Positions 30,108 through 38,864 of a DNA stretch of 64,000 nt are shown in pieces. The DNA lies in contig NC_008554.1 of the NCBI RefSeq assembly GCF_000014965.1, positions 1,228,001-1,292,000 of the forward strand. The letters run 5' to 3'. The notes under the pieces were generated by a model. It had not been told where the DNA came from and searched no databases. It worked only from the letters and a program-made list of their open reading frames with translations. Numbering within the stretch: the stretch's first letter is position 1; the number at the start of each line of letters is the position of its first letter. The position numbers and the translations under genes were made by a program. The stretch comes from Syntrophobacter fumaroxidans MPOB (GTDB taxonomy: Bacteria > Desulfobacterota > Syntrophobacteria > Syntrophobacterales > Syntrophobacteraceae).

Positions 30108-30147
30108 GAAAAAACAACAGGCACCTGCAGTTTCCTGCAAGTGCCTG
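30108..30147 (-). terminator. Strong intrinsic terminator with no assigned gene
   Basis: On the minus strand, CAGGCACTTGCAG, a GAAA loop and CTGCAGGTGCCTG form a 13-pair stem (one G-U), followed by TTGTTTTTT. On the plus strand the same position is a C-A mismatch and there is no T-run, so it acts on minus-strand transcripts. The nearest minus-strand gene ends 365 bases upstream at 30512. Confidence 0.75.
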
Positions 30148-30511
30148 TCTTCATGCCGTTCGATGGAATCCGCGCGCCCGGGCCGTGGAAACAACGCTCA
30201 CCGCTTCGGGGGATCGCGCCTCTTCTCGTTTGCCGCCGTCTTCCGGTCAACCCGGCGCTTTCCCCAGGTTCCGCGATCCCGTTCCGCGCGATCGATAGCA
30301 GTGAAAATCAAGCAGATGACCCGGTCGCACCCGCATCGTTCGCGGGTTTTTCGCCTGAAGCGGGCCGGGTCGCGCATACACGGAAGGGCTAAGCGACGGC
30401 GCCGCCCACGGTTCTGATGCCCTTGGCTCAACCATCGGAGCCCGATACTAGACGGCTCGAGGCTCGGCCCGATCGTGGGCACGAAGGAACCGTGTCCCTC
30501 CCTGCCTCCTC
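30148..30511. other. Possible long 3' UTR or unannotated small transcript
   Basis: 364 bases between the Gly/Tyr-rich protein gene and the terminator at 30108-30147. A minus-strand frame with an ATG near 30380 and stop at 30198 would encode a basic ~60-residue peptide, but it lacks a ribosome site and resembles nothing I know. I see no match to tmRNA, RNase P, 6S or SRP RNA. Confidence 0.3.
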
Positions 30512-30910
30512 TCAGTACCGCCGATAGCGTCCGGGGACCCAATCGCCATAGCGGTTGTAATGCCCGGGAGCCCATCCTCGCCCGCCATATCCGCCATAGC
30601 GGTAAGGCCGGTAATACCTGGGCGAGCTCCGGTAATAACCGTTTCCATACCTGTAGTAGCCCGATCCGTAGCGGTTGTAGCCCGGTCCGTACCCATAATA
30701 GCCCGGTCCCGGTCCGTAGACGACGGGCCCGCCCACGGCGAGGCTGGCCACCGATGCCGCCGCCGCCAGCACGCCGCCCGCCACCACGAACGGGACCGCA
30801 AGCGGATTAAACACACAGCACTCCTGCGCCTGTGCGTTCCTGGTCGTAGTTCCCAGGAAAACAACAAGACTGATACAGAGTGCCAACGCTATTTTCTTCG
30901 TTGCGTTCAT
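30512..30910 (-). CDS. Secreted Gly/Tyr-rich small protein
   Basis: A 132-residue exported protein. ATG 30910 follows GGAGG at 8 bases and gives a signal peptide (MNATKKIALALCISLVVFLG, cleavage near NAQAQ). After a short hydrophobic stretch (~residues 40-62) the rest is low-complexity and rich in Gly, Tyr, Arg and Pro, with repeated GYYRYG/GYNRYG units. It ends WAPGHYNRYGDWVPGRYRRY, which resembles the WxPGH-type repeats of small periplasmic or outer-membrane proteins of proteobacteria. Function unknown. The real transcript end may be the terminator at 30108-30147. Confidence 0.7.
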   Translation of the reverse strand: MNATKKIALALCISLVVFLGTTTRNAQAQECCVFNPLAVPFVVAGGVLAAAASVASLAVGGPVVYGPGPGYYGYGPGYNRYGSGYYRYGNGYYRSSPRYYRPYRYGGYGGRGWAPGHYNRYGDWVPGRYRRY

Positions 30911-31448
30911 GTCTTTAGCCTCCAAATATATCGCTCGATTCCATACAATGCCCAGTCAGCCGTTCTATTGTCACAGACGAACCAGCGGGTAAAAATGTCT
31001 ATAGCCGGTTGAATATTCGTCGGAAGCCTTTGCACGAAAAGGATTTGCAGTCTTAGGAACCCTTTCGGGGAACTCGTGTCGGAAGGAAATGATACGGTGG
31101 GCCACGAGAGGCAATGATGCCGTGCCGGTCCGCTCCACCCGGAAAGCCGCTTCCATCTGGAGGCGCCGTGCGCCAGGCCGGCCGTCGTTGCCCGGACCCC
31201 GACGAATTTCGCCGGAGCCGGCTGTCGCTTTTCCGCGGCGGCCGGAAATCGCAGCGACATTTCAACCAACGGGTGAGCCCGACAATCGAAGGGAGGCCCG
31301 AGAAACATCACGGGCGCGTATACGGGATGATTGCGCAAACCCGCGTTTCTCTCCCGCTGGCAGCCACAGTGCCGGGGAGGCTGAAACCGTGGTTTCCGCC
31401 GACGATTGTGAAGGAAAAGGGGCTGTCGGCGGAACCCGGGCGCGAGTA
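30911..31448. other. Intergenic region, no gene recognised
   Basis: 538 bases between two minus-strand secreted-protein genes. The first ~100 bases next to 30910 are AT-richer and probably hold that gene's promoter. The open frames on either strand lack ribosome sites and resemble no family I know. Confidence 0.35.
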
Positions 31449-32162
31449 TTATTTGACCCGCTCGATTTCAAAGCTGAGATCGTAACTTCCCCAATTGGAG
31501 CTTTTCACTCCGTTTTTTGTGGAACCGACGTATTTCGTCTGGCCCGGACGGAAGGTCACCTTGACCACCCCGGTCTCGCCCGCCTTGAGCACCCCGGCGT
31601 GAACCGCGACCATTCCCAGATCGGAATCCGTCGTATACATCTTCGATCCCCACACGGAGCCCCCCGACCCGGTGCCGGTGACCTCGAAGAGCATGACCTG
31701 TCCCGGGGCCGCACCGGGCACGTTCTTGAGCGTGCCCGGATTGGGCATGACGGCGTTGCCCGCGACAGGCTTGACTCCTTCGGCGGCCTCGACCGCGAAG
31801 CTCAGCTCATAGCTGCCCCACGACGAGCTCGTCACCCCGTAGCGCGTGCTGCCGGCATATTGAGCCCGTCCCGGGTAGAAGATGACCTTGACGACCCCGG
31901 TTTGCCCGTTCCTGATTGCGCCCGAATGAACCGCCGCCATCGCCAGGCTCGAATCCGTCGTGTAATAGTCGGTCCCCCACAGGGAACCGCCTGTCGTCTT
32001 GCCTGTCACGTTGAAAAACATTGTGGTTCCGGGCGCCACATTTTCCATTTGGTTGAGAGTCCCGGGATCGGGCAGGACGTTCTGTGCTTCCAGGGTGGAA
32101 TGACCGATAAGAAGAAATGCGCTCAAGACAAACACGCCCAGTGCCAGAGTGGCTTTACGCAT
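31449..32162 (-). CDS. Secreted tandem LCCL-domain-like protein without cysteines
   Basis: A 237-residue exported protein. ATG 32162 follows GGAGG at 5 bases; the signal peptide is MRKATLALGVFVLSAFLLIG with a likely cleavage after LEAQ. Two repeats follow (~27-105 and ~122-206). Each has the LCCL core: WGTDYYTTDSSLAMAAVHSG and WGSKMYTTDSDLGMVAVHAG, then TGVVKV, then YAGSTRYGVTSSSWGSY and YVGSTKNGVKSSNWGSY. The cysteines that brace eukaryotic LCCL domains are absent; the whole chain has none. The repeats are about half identical, so the duplication is old. It probably binds something in the periplasm or outside the cell; the ligand is unknown. Confidence 0.75.
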   Translation of the reverse strand: MRKATLALGVFVLSAFLLIGHSTLEAQNVLPDPGTLNQMENVAPGTTMFFNVTGKTTGGSLWGTDYYTTDSSLAMAAVHSGAIRNGQTGVVKVIFYPGRAQYAGSTRYGVTSSSWGSYELSFAVEAAEGVKPVAGNAVMPNPGTLKNVPGAAPGQVMLFEVTGTGSGGSVWGSKMYTTDSDLGMVAVHAGVLKAGETGVVKVTFRPGQTKYVGSTKNGVKSSNWGSYDLSFEIERVK

Positions 32163-32671
32163 AGAACCCTCCGTTTTCATTGTCCTTTCACTGAATTCAA
32201 CCGGCATGAACCGGCCGACAGCCCCCAAGTCGGTCAAATCAACCTACTTCAGGGGAAAGCTGGATGCAAGAACAATAAATTCGAAGGCTTACCGTCGTCG
32301 CAACGGTCGACTCAAGCCCGTCCCACCCCAACGACGGCATCCGAGCAATCGGCGGGCTTGCCGCAACCTCGCCTATCGCGTCCGTCCGGCCCGCGGGACC
32401 TTTCGCACGGGCGCGGTCCCCCTCGGGAAAATACCGGGAAGGGGATTGGATCGACTCTGCATTGAGGGGGGGTATTCCACCCAAGGTCGGTTCCCGGCAA
32501 CACAACGGGAGCTTCAGCCCCGCCCGGTCAGGCAGGGAAGCCCCGGCGAAATACAGGTACCCGACAGCGGGACGAACCCGCGGTTTCAAAACCAAATGCT
32601 GCGATTCCCCCACGCCGGCCCCATCAAGGCCTCCAGGCAGGCAATCGGCCCGGAACATGGACTGCGGCGCA
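32163..32671. other. Intergenic region, no gene recognised
   Basis: About 510 bases between the LCCL-like gene and the CofD/YvcK-like gene. No ribosome-site-supported ORF, tRNA or strong terminator is seen. Confidence 0.35.
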
Positions 32672-34867
32672 TCAATTCGGATGGTTGAACACCACGTTGC
32701 GGAAAAATGCGATGAGCGCCTCTTTGCGCCTTCGTTCCTCGATCTGGTGGGGAATCAGCCTTTGCAGCGGCCAACGGAGCACCGACATCTCATATTCCAT
32801 GATCGCGCCATAGGCATTGTTGAGGTACCATGCATAGAGCAGCCCGAAAAGTAGACCAGGGGGAAGGAACCCCTCCTGATCGTTGAGGGTGATCCGGTAC
32901 GTCCTCGGATCATGGGGACTCCGGATCATGCGGGCGAGGGTCAGATACGCGTGCAGCTGCGAATCGCCGAGAAAACAACCGCGCTCGTCCACGGGACGCA
33001 ACGTTATCTCGTAGCGCCTCGCCCCCCAATCGGCGTCGACCCAGCGGCGGCTTTCAAGATATCGTCCCAGCAACGACTCACCCAGGGCAATCAACAGATT
33101 GTCCCGGAGCCGCTCGGGGTTGTCGCTCAACTGCTCGTGGACCCTCAACATTCCGTTTTCCGGATCGTAATACCCCAGGACATTGTCCCACTCTTTGCTC
33201 CTGTTCCACGCCGCCGCGGGAACAATCTCGGCTCCGCAAAAGGCCTTCAGGTGATCCATGCGGATGTCGCGATTTTCCCAGACGACTTCCAGCATCGTTT
33301 GGCGAAGCCCCGGGGGAGAAAACCGCTTTCCAGCGAGGATTTCCTCGGCGGTCTTTCTACCGGCGCACACCGGAGGAGAATGGGTCGTGAGGCAATCCGT
33401 CGATGACGCAACGACGGTCGATGACGCAACGGTCCGGGGCTTGAGGTTGAACTGCCGGTGGGCGAAAACGAGCGTGCGGACGGCCAGGGCAAACCTTTGG
33501 GGATCATGATGGATGACCTGGGCGAGCCGCATCCTCCGCCTGGAATAGATCGTCGCTTCGATGGGCAACACCCTGAGCCGTTCCACCCGGTCGCGATCCA
33601 GGTAGATGGGACTCTTGCCCTCCAGGGCATAGTTGCACAACACATTCCCGGGGACGTGCTCGAGATTGGCGCTCAGCGTCACATCGAACAAGCCTTCCGC
33701 TCCCCCGGGAACATTCTGCTCGTAAGCCTCCACAAGCTCCGACACATAGAAGCCTCGATTCCTGCTCCGCAGGGATATGTCGGTTTCTCCCTCCTGAATC
33801 CAGAAGTTGGCTCCAAGAATCTTCAGCGCCCTCGTATTTGCCCTGATCGCATTGACAATGGGCGGCAGCTGCAAAATCGGCATGAGGCTCGTGTAGACAC
33901 TGCCCGGGGCAAAAATGATGAGCTCCGCCTCTTCAATGGCCCTGCACAGGTCTTCACTCACCGCAGGGGGCCCGCAGTATTCCACCGCCACACGATCGAT
34001 GGGGAACTTGCGCCGACAGAGGGCCGACTTTCTTTGTCCCCGGACGGCAACTCCGTTTCCGTACCGGAGCACGAGCTGTCCGGGAGTCGCGGTCGCGGGA
34101 TGCAACCGTCGGGGGGGCGCTCCGATCGCCCGCGCCACCATATCGAGCCCCTTCCTGATCGCGGCCGCTTCCGGAGGACAGTCCGCGCTCTCACGGGATT
34201 CCCTGAGAATGGCCGCCGTGACCAGAAGGTTTCCCAGGCAGTGGCCTCCGGGCTTCAGGGTCGGACCGTCTCCGCCCGGAGATACATAGCGGCCCAATGC
34301 GGACAGGAAACCTTCCAGCGGCTCGGGGCAAAGCCCCCGCAATCCGCCGGGCACGACAAGCGTCGGATTCGACACGCTCTGCGTCTCATCGGTACTTTCC
34401 GGGAAGCGGTGATTGAAGATGCAATGGATGACATGAGCGAGCTGCGTCGCTTTGAAATCGTCGAGACCGTAGGTCGTTTTGAGGTTCTCGCGCAGGATCA
34501 TCGAAAGGAGCAGTTTGCGCAAATCCCCTATTCCGATGATGGGAAGCTGCCGCAGCAGCAGACCGGTTGAGCCGCCGTCGTCCGTGGTGCACACCACGAC
34601 GTCGATGGACGCAAACTCTTCCTTCAGCCCGACGAACGGGGCCTCGGGCCAGTCGTCGAGCTGTGAATTCCCGCCCACAACCGTCGAAAGCCCCGTTCCG
34701 CCTCCGAACGCCACTACGCGTGTGCTGCGGCATTCGAAGCTCAACACCTCCCGGACCAGGCGCGACCCGTGACTCCCGTCGGGCCCCGAGGGAGTCGTCC
34801 CGTTCAGCACGGCTTCCAGGAGTTCCTCGACATATCGGCTGAGCTCGGTCGCCCTCATTCCGGCCAT
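32672..34867 (-). CDS. CofD/YvcK (gluconeogenesis factor)-like protein with long C-terminal extension
   Basis: A 731-residue protein. The N-terminal half (~40-420) has the YvcK/CofD marks: VVAFGGGTGLSTVVGG (sugar-nucleotide binding loop), VVCTTDDGGSTGLLLRQ, IGDLRKLLLSM, GHCLGNLLVTAA and, near 340, IIFAPGSVYTSLMPIL. YvcK family proteins bind UDP-sugars and affect cell-wall precursor allocation, while CofD makes F420; the GGGTGLS and GSVYTS pattern favours the YvcK side. Most members are about 300-450 residues long, so the last ~270 residues (from about 465, a helical region with WENRDIRMDHLKAF) are extra. ATG 34867 with GGAGGGG upstream is the best start. Function of the extension is unknown. 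Confidence 0.75.
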   Translation of the reverse strand: MAGMRATELSRYVEELLEAVLNGTTPSGPDGSHGSRLVREVLSFECRSTRVVAFGGGTGLSTVVGGNSQLDDWPEAPFVGLKEEFASIDVVVCTTDDGGSTGLLLRQLPIIGIGDLRKLLLSMILRENLKTTYGLDDFKATQLAHVIHCIFNHRFPESTDETQSVSNPTLVVPGGLRGLCPEPLEGFLSALGRYVSPGGDGPTLKPGGHCLGNLLVTAAILRESRESADCPPEAAAIRKGLDMVARAIGAPPRRLHPATATPGQLVLRYGNGVAVRGQRKSALCRRKFPIDRVAVEYCGPPAVSEDLCRAIEEAELIIFAPGSVYTSLMPILQLPPIVNAIRANTRALKILGANFWIQEGETDISLRSRNRGFYVSELVEAYEQNVPGGAEGLFDVTLSANLEHVPGNVLCNYALEGKSPIYLDRDRVERLRVLPIEATIYSRRRMRLAQVIHHDPQRFALAVRTLVFAHRQFNLKPRTVASSTVVASSTDCLTTHSPPVCAGRKTAEEILAGKRFSPPGLRQTMLEVVWENRDIRMDHLKAFCGAEIVPAAAWNRSKEWDNVLGYYDPENGMLRVHEQLSDNPERLRDNLLIALGESLLGRYLESRRWVDADWGARRYEITLRPVDERGCFLGDSQLHAYLTLARMIRSPHDPRTYRITLNDQEGFLPPGLLFGLLYAWYLNNAYGAIMEYEMSVLRWPLQRLIPHQIEERRRKEALIAFFRNVVFNHPN
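33399..33431. repeat. Short in-frame tandem duplication
   Basis: GTCGATGACGCAACG occurs twice with an 18-base period (33399 and 33417), adding six codons in frame (Ser/Thr/Val/Ala) within the extension of the CofD/YvcK-like gene. It marks a flexible linker. Confidence 0.7.
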
Positions 34868-35021
34868 CACTGGAGCCCCCTCCGGTCTCTGGCGGTTTCC
34901 CCGCGCATCGTGCATCCTTCCGAGACTCTGACATAACATAATTGGCCGATCGAGGCCAACCGGATTTGCGCGGTCCGCGGTTCGGTGCTCGAGGGACTCG
35001 TGCCGATGAGGGGCACTCCAT

Positions 35022-35564
35022 CTATTCAATGAACACGACGCAGGAGATCACGGTCACGTAACCCCCCTTCATGCCGCAGGCCACGCAGGGAAGAGACAGG
35101 GCTTCGACCACCTTTCCGCTCATCAGGTAGATCTCTCTTCGCTCATCGTAGTCCTTGTCCGGATCGAATTCGATTCCGAGTGTCGTGGCCAGCATGGTGG
35201 AGGCCAGATCCTCGGCGAAATCTCCGACTTCGATTTCCTCCTGCCCGAAGGTGTGGAACTCGCTGATGTACCCGTACTGGTTCCTGTCGGTGGGAAAGGC
35301 GATGCCGACGGATGCCCCGATCATCCTCCCGAACTCGTTGGCACTGAGCCTGGCCATGACGCAGTACGTGATCTGCCCGGGCTTGAGCAGCTTCAAGCCC
35401 TCCTCGAGATCGATGATTTCGCAATTGGGCGGTAGAATGCTCGAAACGCTCACCAGGTTCTGTTTCTCGATCCCGGCGTCCCGTAGCGCCAACTCATACG
35501 ACTGAAGCTCGTTCTTGTGGAAACCCACGCCCTTGGTGAAAAAAGCCATTGTCGGGACGATCAT
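35022..35564 (-). CDS. pdaD: Pyruvoyl-dependent arginine decarboxylase
   Basis: A 180-residue proenzyme converting arginine to agmatine for polyamine synthesis. It begins MIVPTMAFFTKGVGFHKNEL, and the autocatalytic site VSVSSILPPNCEI is intact. Cleavage between Ser41 and Ser42 would give the beta chain and a pyruvoyl-capped alpha chain. Further family marks are EEGLKLLKPGQITYCVMA, ASVGIAFPTDR and GYISEFHTFGQ. ATG 35564 follows AGGAG at 7 bases; the frame is open 9 codons further without a better start. It is codirectional with the ChaN-like gene upstream and the YvcK-like gene downstream. The length matches the archaeal/chlamydial/delta-proteobacterial enzymes. Confidence 0.92.
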   Translation of the reverse strand: MIVPTMAFFTKGVGFHKNELQSYELALRDAGIEKQNLVSVSSILPPNCEIIDLEEGLKLLKPGQITYCVMARLSANEFGRMIGASVGIAFPTDRNQYGYISEFHTFGQEEIEVGDFAEDLASTMLATTLGIEFDPDKDYDERREIYLMSGKVVEALSLPCVACGMKGGYVTVISCVVFIE

Positions 35565-35738
35565 CGGTGCGCTCCTCACGGCGAAATACAATCGATCCTT
35601 GGATTAAAGCCCCTTGACGGTTTTTTCGCGCACGCATTATTGCACGCGCTTTCATCCCGCACAACCGATTACCTCACACCGATCGCTTCACCGAAGGTTC
35701 GCCGGCTCCCGCCCGTTCCGGAAAAGGCTCGACATCGC

Positions 35739-36515
35739 CTACTCGTCGATCCAGATGAAATCGGCTATCCGGGAGCAATCCTGCATGGGCAGTTCCATCA
35801 GGGATTCCGCGCACACCACGACCGCGATCTTCAACTCCGGGTGGTTTCTTGCGAGCTGATAGGGTATCCCGAGGTGGAAATCCGAATGAAAGCGGCCGCA
35901 GCAGAAAAAGATGCGGCGGCCAAGAAAAGGCTCCAGGGATGCGGCCATCACGGCGTCTTTCAGAACCTGGGCCTTGAAAAGGGCTTCCACGTCGAATCCC
36001 TTCATCGGAAGCGAATGCGGCATGCCTTCTACCTGAGCGACAAAACGATCGTGGTATTCCTCCGAATCGAAGTGAAATTCCGAGGGGAAATACCGACCGT
36101 CCTCTCCCGCCACTTCGGGTGAAACGGCATTGGCCGCCGCAACCGCCGCGGCCGCCCTGCGCGGCACGTTGGCCGCGATGACGGGGAGACCCCGCGTTTT
36201 CGCCAACTCGACAAGCGGCCGATAATCGCGTTCGTAGTTCTGCCAGGGACGGGCCAGGTCGAGAAAGCGATCCTCGGGGATCGTTCCCTGGAGATAGGAA
36301 TCCAGGAAACCCTGGACGTCGCGTTCAAACATCTCGAGGGCAAGAACGAGGTTCGAATCCCGCTTCGCCAGCTCGGTGAGCATGATCAGCTCCGCTTCGT
36401 GGGCTATGCGGGAATCGTGCTCCTCCCCGAAAAAGACGACATCATACCCCATGAGCATTTCGAAGCCCTCTTCCAGGTGCATGGTCATCGCCCGGTTTGT
36501 CATCATATACTTCAT
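35739..36515 (-). CDS. ChaN/Tiki-superfamily (DUF399) protein
   Basis: A 258-residue protein. Family marks are DVVFFGEEHDSRIAHEAEL near the N-terminus (the conserved GExHD), LALEMFERDVQGFLDSYLQG and IAANVPRRAAAAVA, with a histidine-containing FFCCGRFHSDFHLGIP near the C-terminus. ChaN-like proteins bind haem or act as TraB/Tiki-type hydrolases. Unlike ChaN of Campylobacter, this one has no signal peptide or lipobox from ATG 36515 (GGAGA upstream), so it appears cytoplasmic. It is the first gene of a minus-strand run with arginine decarboxylase. Confidence 0.78.
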   Translation of the reverse strand: MKYMMTNRAMTMHLEEGFEMLMGYDVVFFGEEHDSRIAHEAELIMLTELAKRDSNLVLALEMFERDVQGFLDSYLQGTIPEDRFLDLARPWQNYERDYRPLVELAKTRGLPVIAANVPRRAAAAVAAANAVSPEVAGEDGRYFPSEFHFDSEEYHDRFVAQVEGMPHSLPMKGFDVEALFKAQVLKDAVMAASLEPFLGRRIFFCCGRFHSDFHLGIPYQLARNHPELKIAVVVCAESLMELPMQDCSRIADFIWIDE

Positions 36516-37338
36516 TGAGCTCTCCAGGAGTTGCGGTTGCGGACAACGAACGACCCGTTCGGGCAAATGCGCCGGAAGCGGTTCTCCCCCGGCATGCGAT
36601 TCCGTTTCCTTTGGATTGGATCACCCGGATTGTGAGCAGGTTTCCCGGGCGGTTTCCATAACGACTGCTGCGAGCTTCCACGAGACTTACCGGGCGCCTT
36701 GACGAAACTGCGGCGGGCGCTCCCGTTTCCGCAATCCTATCAGAAACCCCGCTCCCGCAGGTGGTAAAAACGGCTGATCACGGAAGTTTTTCCCGGATCG
36801 TCCCATCCGCCCGGCCCGCCGCGATGCGGACGCCGAATCGACCTTGTGTGCCGCCGCGCCTTGTTTCCCCCTCCGCAGCGCCACTCCCGTCCACCATGAT
36901 CCCGACAGGACAAGCCGGCGAACCCCTCGCTTCCCGATGCGGCCCCCTCAATAGCCCGGCTCCCGGCCCAAAATCCGGTTGACTTTTTACTATGCCTGTG
37001 CTCCATGATAATACTTACTACACAGTACTCCCTTTCCGAGTTCCATCACACAGACAGACGGTTTCTTCATGGCACCGCGGGCGGAATGCCGCCGGAGGTC
37101 GATCTTCAACGACAGTCAGGCCGGGGATGCAGGGGCCTCGCGGTCCCGGTCGATGACCTTCGATGTGCAACGACCCGGTTTGAAACCCGTCCCGCAGCCC
37201 CTGCCGGGTGAACCCCGCGACCTCATACGGGAACGGTCTTCCGGTGATCCACAAAGCGCGGTCGAAACTTCTGCTTCGCTCGCAACAGTACGCGAAAAAC
37301 AGAAAGACTTCATCGATACCACTGAATGGGGGAAGCAA
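36516..37338. other. Divergent intergenic region
   Basis: 820 bases between the ChaN-like gene (minus) and the repeat protein (plus). An AT-rich stretch around 36980-37030 (TTGACT at about 36978 and TAATAC some 24 bases on) may mark a promoter, but the spacing is too long to call. The frame upstream of 37339 stays open without a ribosome site. Confidence 0.35.
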
Positions 37339-38658
37339 ATGGAGCGCCACAGGATAAACGTGTTTGTCATGATTCCGCTGCTGCTCGCGAGTCTTGCGCT
37401 GCTGCCGTTGCCGGGCGCGAGCGGCACGGCGCGAGCCCAGGATGACGTTTTCCATCCCTATGCGCATGAACCGTGTCCGGATGTTGACGGGGCTGCAGCC
37501 TATCATGCGGCTTTTCCGGCGGGGTCCCCGTTTGGCTTGAATCCGGGCGAGCGAGGGATCCAGGACCACATCAACGCCCGTCAACAAGCGGCTGACGGGA
37601 TGGAGGGAACCTTCGCGGACTCCGGATTTGCAGACCGCGGTCCGGACGATCCGGCCGAAGGCTTGTCGGAAGGTCCCGCGGAGCGGATCCCCGCGGATCC
37701 CTTGATGGTCAGCCCCCTGTCGCCCGCGGGAACGATCACCGATACGACGCCGACCTACAAGTGGACCAGGGAAGCCGGCGCCACGCAGTACCGCTACCAG
37801 CTCATGAAAGGCACGACCACCGTTTACACCAGGACCGTCGGATCCGGCGCCTGCGGAGCATCGACCTGCTCGAATACGCCCGCGACCGTCCTGGGTTTCG
37901 CCACGTACAAGTGGAGAGTGCGCGCGATGGTGAACAACGTCTGGAAGCCTTACAGCGCCTTCAAAACCTTCACCGTGGCCAAGCCGATCCCAACCCCCAT
38001 GGCGCCCGTCGGCACAATCACGGACAGGACGCCCACGTACCGGTGGACGAAGATCAGCGGCGCGACGCAGTACCAGTACCAACTCGTGCAGGGCACGACC
38101 ACCGTATACACCAGGACCGCCGGGGCCGGTGTCTGTGGGGCCTCGACCTGCGCGAGCACCCCTTCCACCGCATTGCGTTACGCCACGTATAAGTGGAGAG
38201 TGCGCGCGATGGTGAACGATATCTGGAAACCTTACAGCGCCTTCAAAACGTTCACGGTCGAAAAGCCGATTCCGGGTTGCGACGCCGTCTTGCTCCCCGC
38301 ACACAGCGGAGGGTGCACTTTTCGTCTCGTTACGCCTCAGAATTGCGAGGAGATCGACCTGAGCGGGGGCAAGTACTATGAATTCGCGTGGTTCACGGAC
38401 GGCGTGTATTGCGAGACCCCCTGGACCATGTGCATAGCCGGCAATCCCGCCAACGTCACCACGGGGAAAAACATCTATTGCGAGGATTTTTCCGCGGGTT
38501 CAACCGATTACATCACCCATTACGGGGGGATCGTGTACGTGGATGCGGAGGCGTTCAATTCCCTGGGCCTGACAACCGATAACGGGATCTATCACTGGGT
38601 GGTCATTAGCTTTTCCGGGGCCAACCCGAACAGTCAAACCTTCAGGGTCAAGCAATAA
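37339..38658 (+). CDS. Secreted protein with two near-identical fibronectin-III-like repeats
   Basis: A 439-residue exported protein. ATG 37339 follows GGGGGAAG and starts a signal peptide (MIPLLLASLALLPLPG, cleavage near ARAQ). An acidic linker (~30-120) follows, then two 94-residue repeats (~126-313), each reading TPTYKW or TPTYRW, GATQYRYQL or GATQYQYQL, TTTVYTRT and YATYKWRVRAMVN-type strands. This pattern occurs in fibronectin-III-like beta-sandwiches of bacterial surface proteins. A cysteine-containing C-terminal domain (~315-439) with three C/W-rich segments ends it. No anchor motif is seen. Probably a secreted or surface binding protein; target unknown. Confidence 0.75.
   Translation: MERHRINVFVMIPLLLASLALLPLPGASGTARAQDDVFHPYAHEPCPDVDGAAAYHAAFPAGSPFGLNPGERGIQDHINARQQAADGMEGTFADSGFADRGPDDPAEGLSEGPAERIPADPLMVSPLSPAGTITDTTPTYKWTREAGATQYRYQLMKGTTTVYTRTVGSGACGASTCSNTPATVLGFATYKWRVRAMVNNVWKPYSAFKTFTVAKPIPTPMAPVGTITDRTPTYRWTKISGATQYQYQLVQGTTTVYTRTAGAGVCGASTCASTPSTALRYATYKWRVRAMVNDIWKPYSAFKTFTVEKPIPGCDAVLLPAHSGGCTFRLVTPQNCEEIDLSGGKYYEFAWFTDGVYCETPWTMCIAGNPANVTTGKNIYCEDFSAGSTDYITHYGGIVYVDAEAFNSLGLTTDNGIYHWVVISFSGANPNSQTFRVKQ
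37714..38277 (+). repeat. Two 282-bp tandem repeats inside a coding sequence
   Basis: Unit 1 covers 37714-37995 and unit 2 covers 37996-38277, in phase with the reading frame (94 codons each). Long blocks are identical in DNA, for example gtggagagtgcgcgcgatgg at 37911 and 38193, so the duplication is recent or kept uniform by conversion. Confidence 0.85.
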
Positions 38659-38770
38659 CCGCGCGGCGAGGTTTTTCGGGGTCCGGCGGCGAGTGGACCC
38701 GGCTCTTTCTGCCGAGCGCACGAAACGGCGAGGGCGAGACAACGCCCGGGAGCGATCCCGGGCCGAAGTC

Positions 38771-38810
38771 AAGGGCGGGAGGAAGGACGAGCCTTTTTCC
38801 GCCCGCCCTT
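38771..38810. terminator. Bidirectional hairpin between convergent genes
   Basis: AAGGGCGGGAGGAA pairs with TTCCGCCCGCCCTT (14 positions, one mismatch). It lies between the convergent repeat protein (ends 38658) and the diheme peroxidase-like gene (ends 38865), where a shared terminator is expected. T-runs are short. Confidence 0.55.
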
Positions 38811-38864
38811 TCCTCCCTCTGCCGCGTTGAGCCCCCTACAGGCACAACCGCTCAGTGAGGCGGA

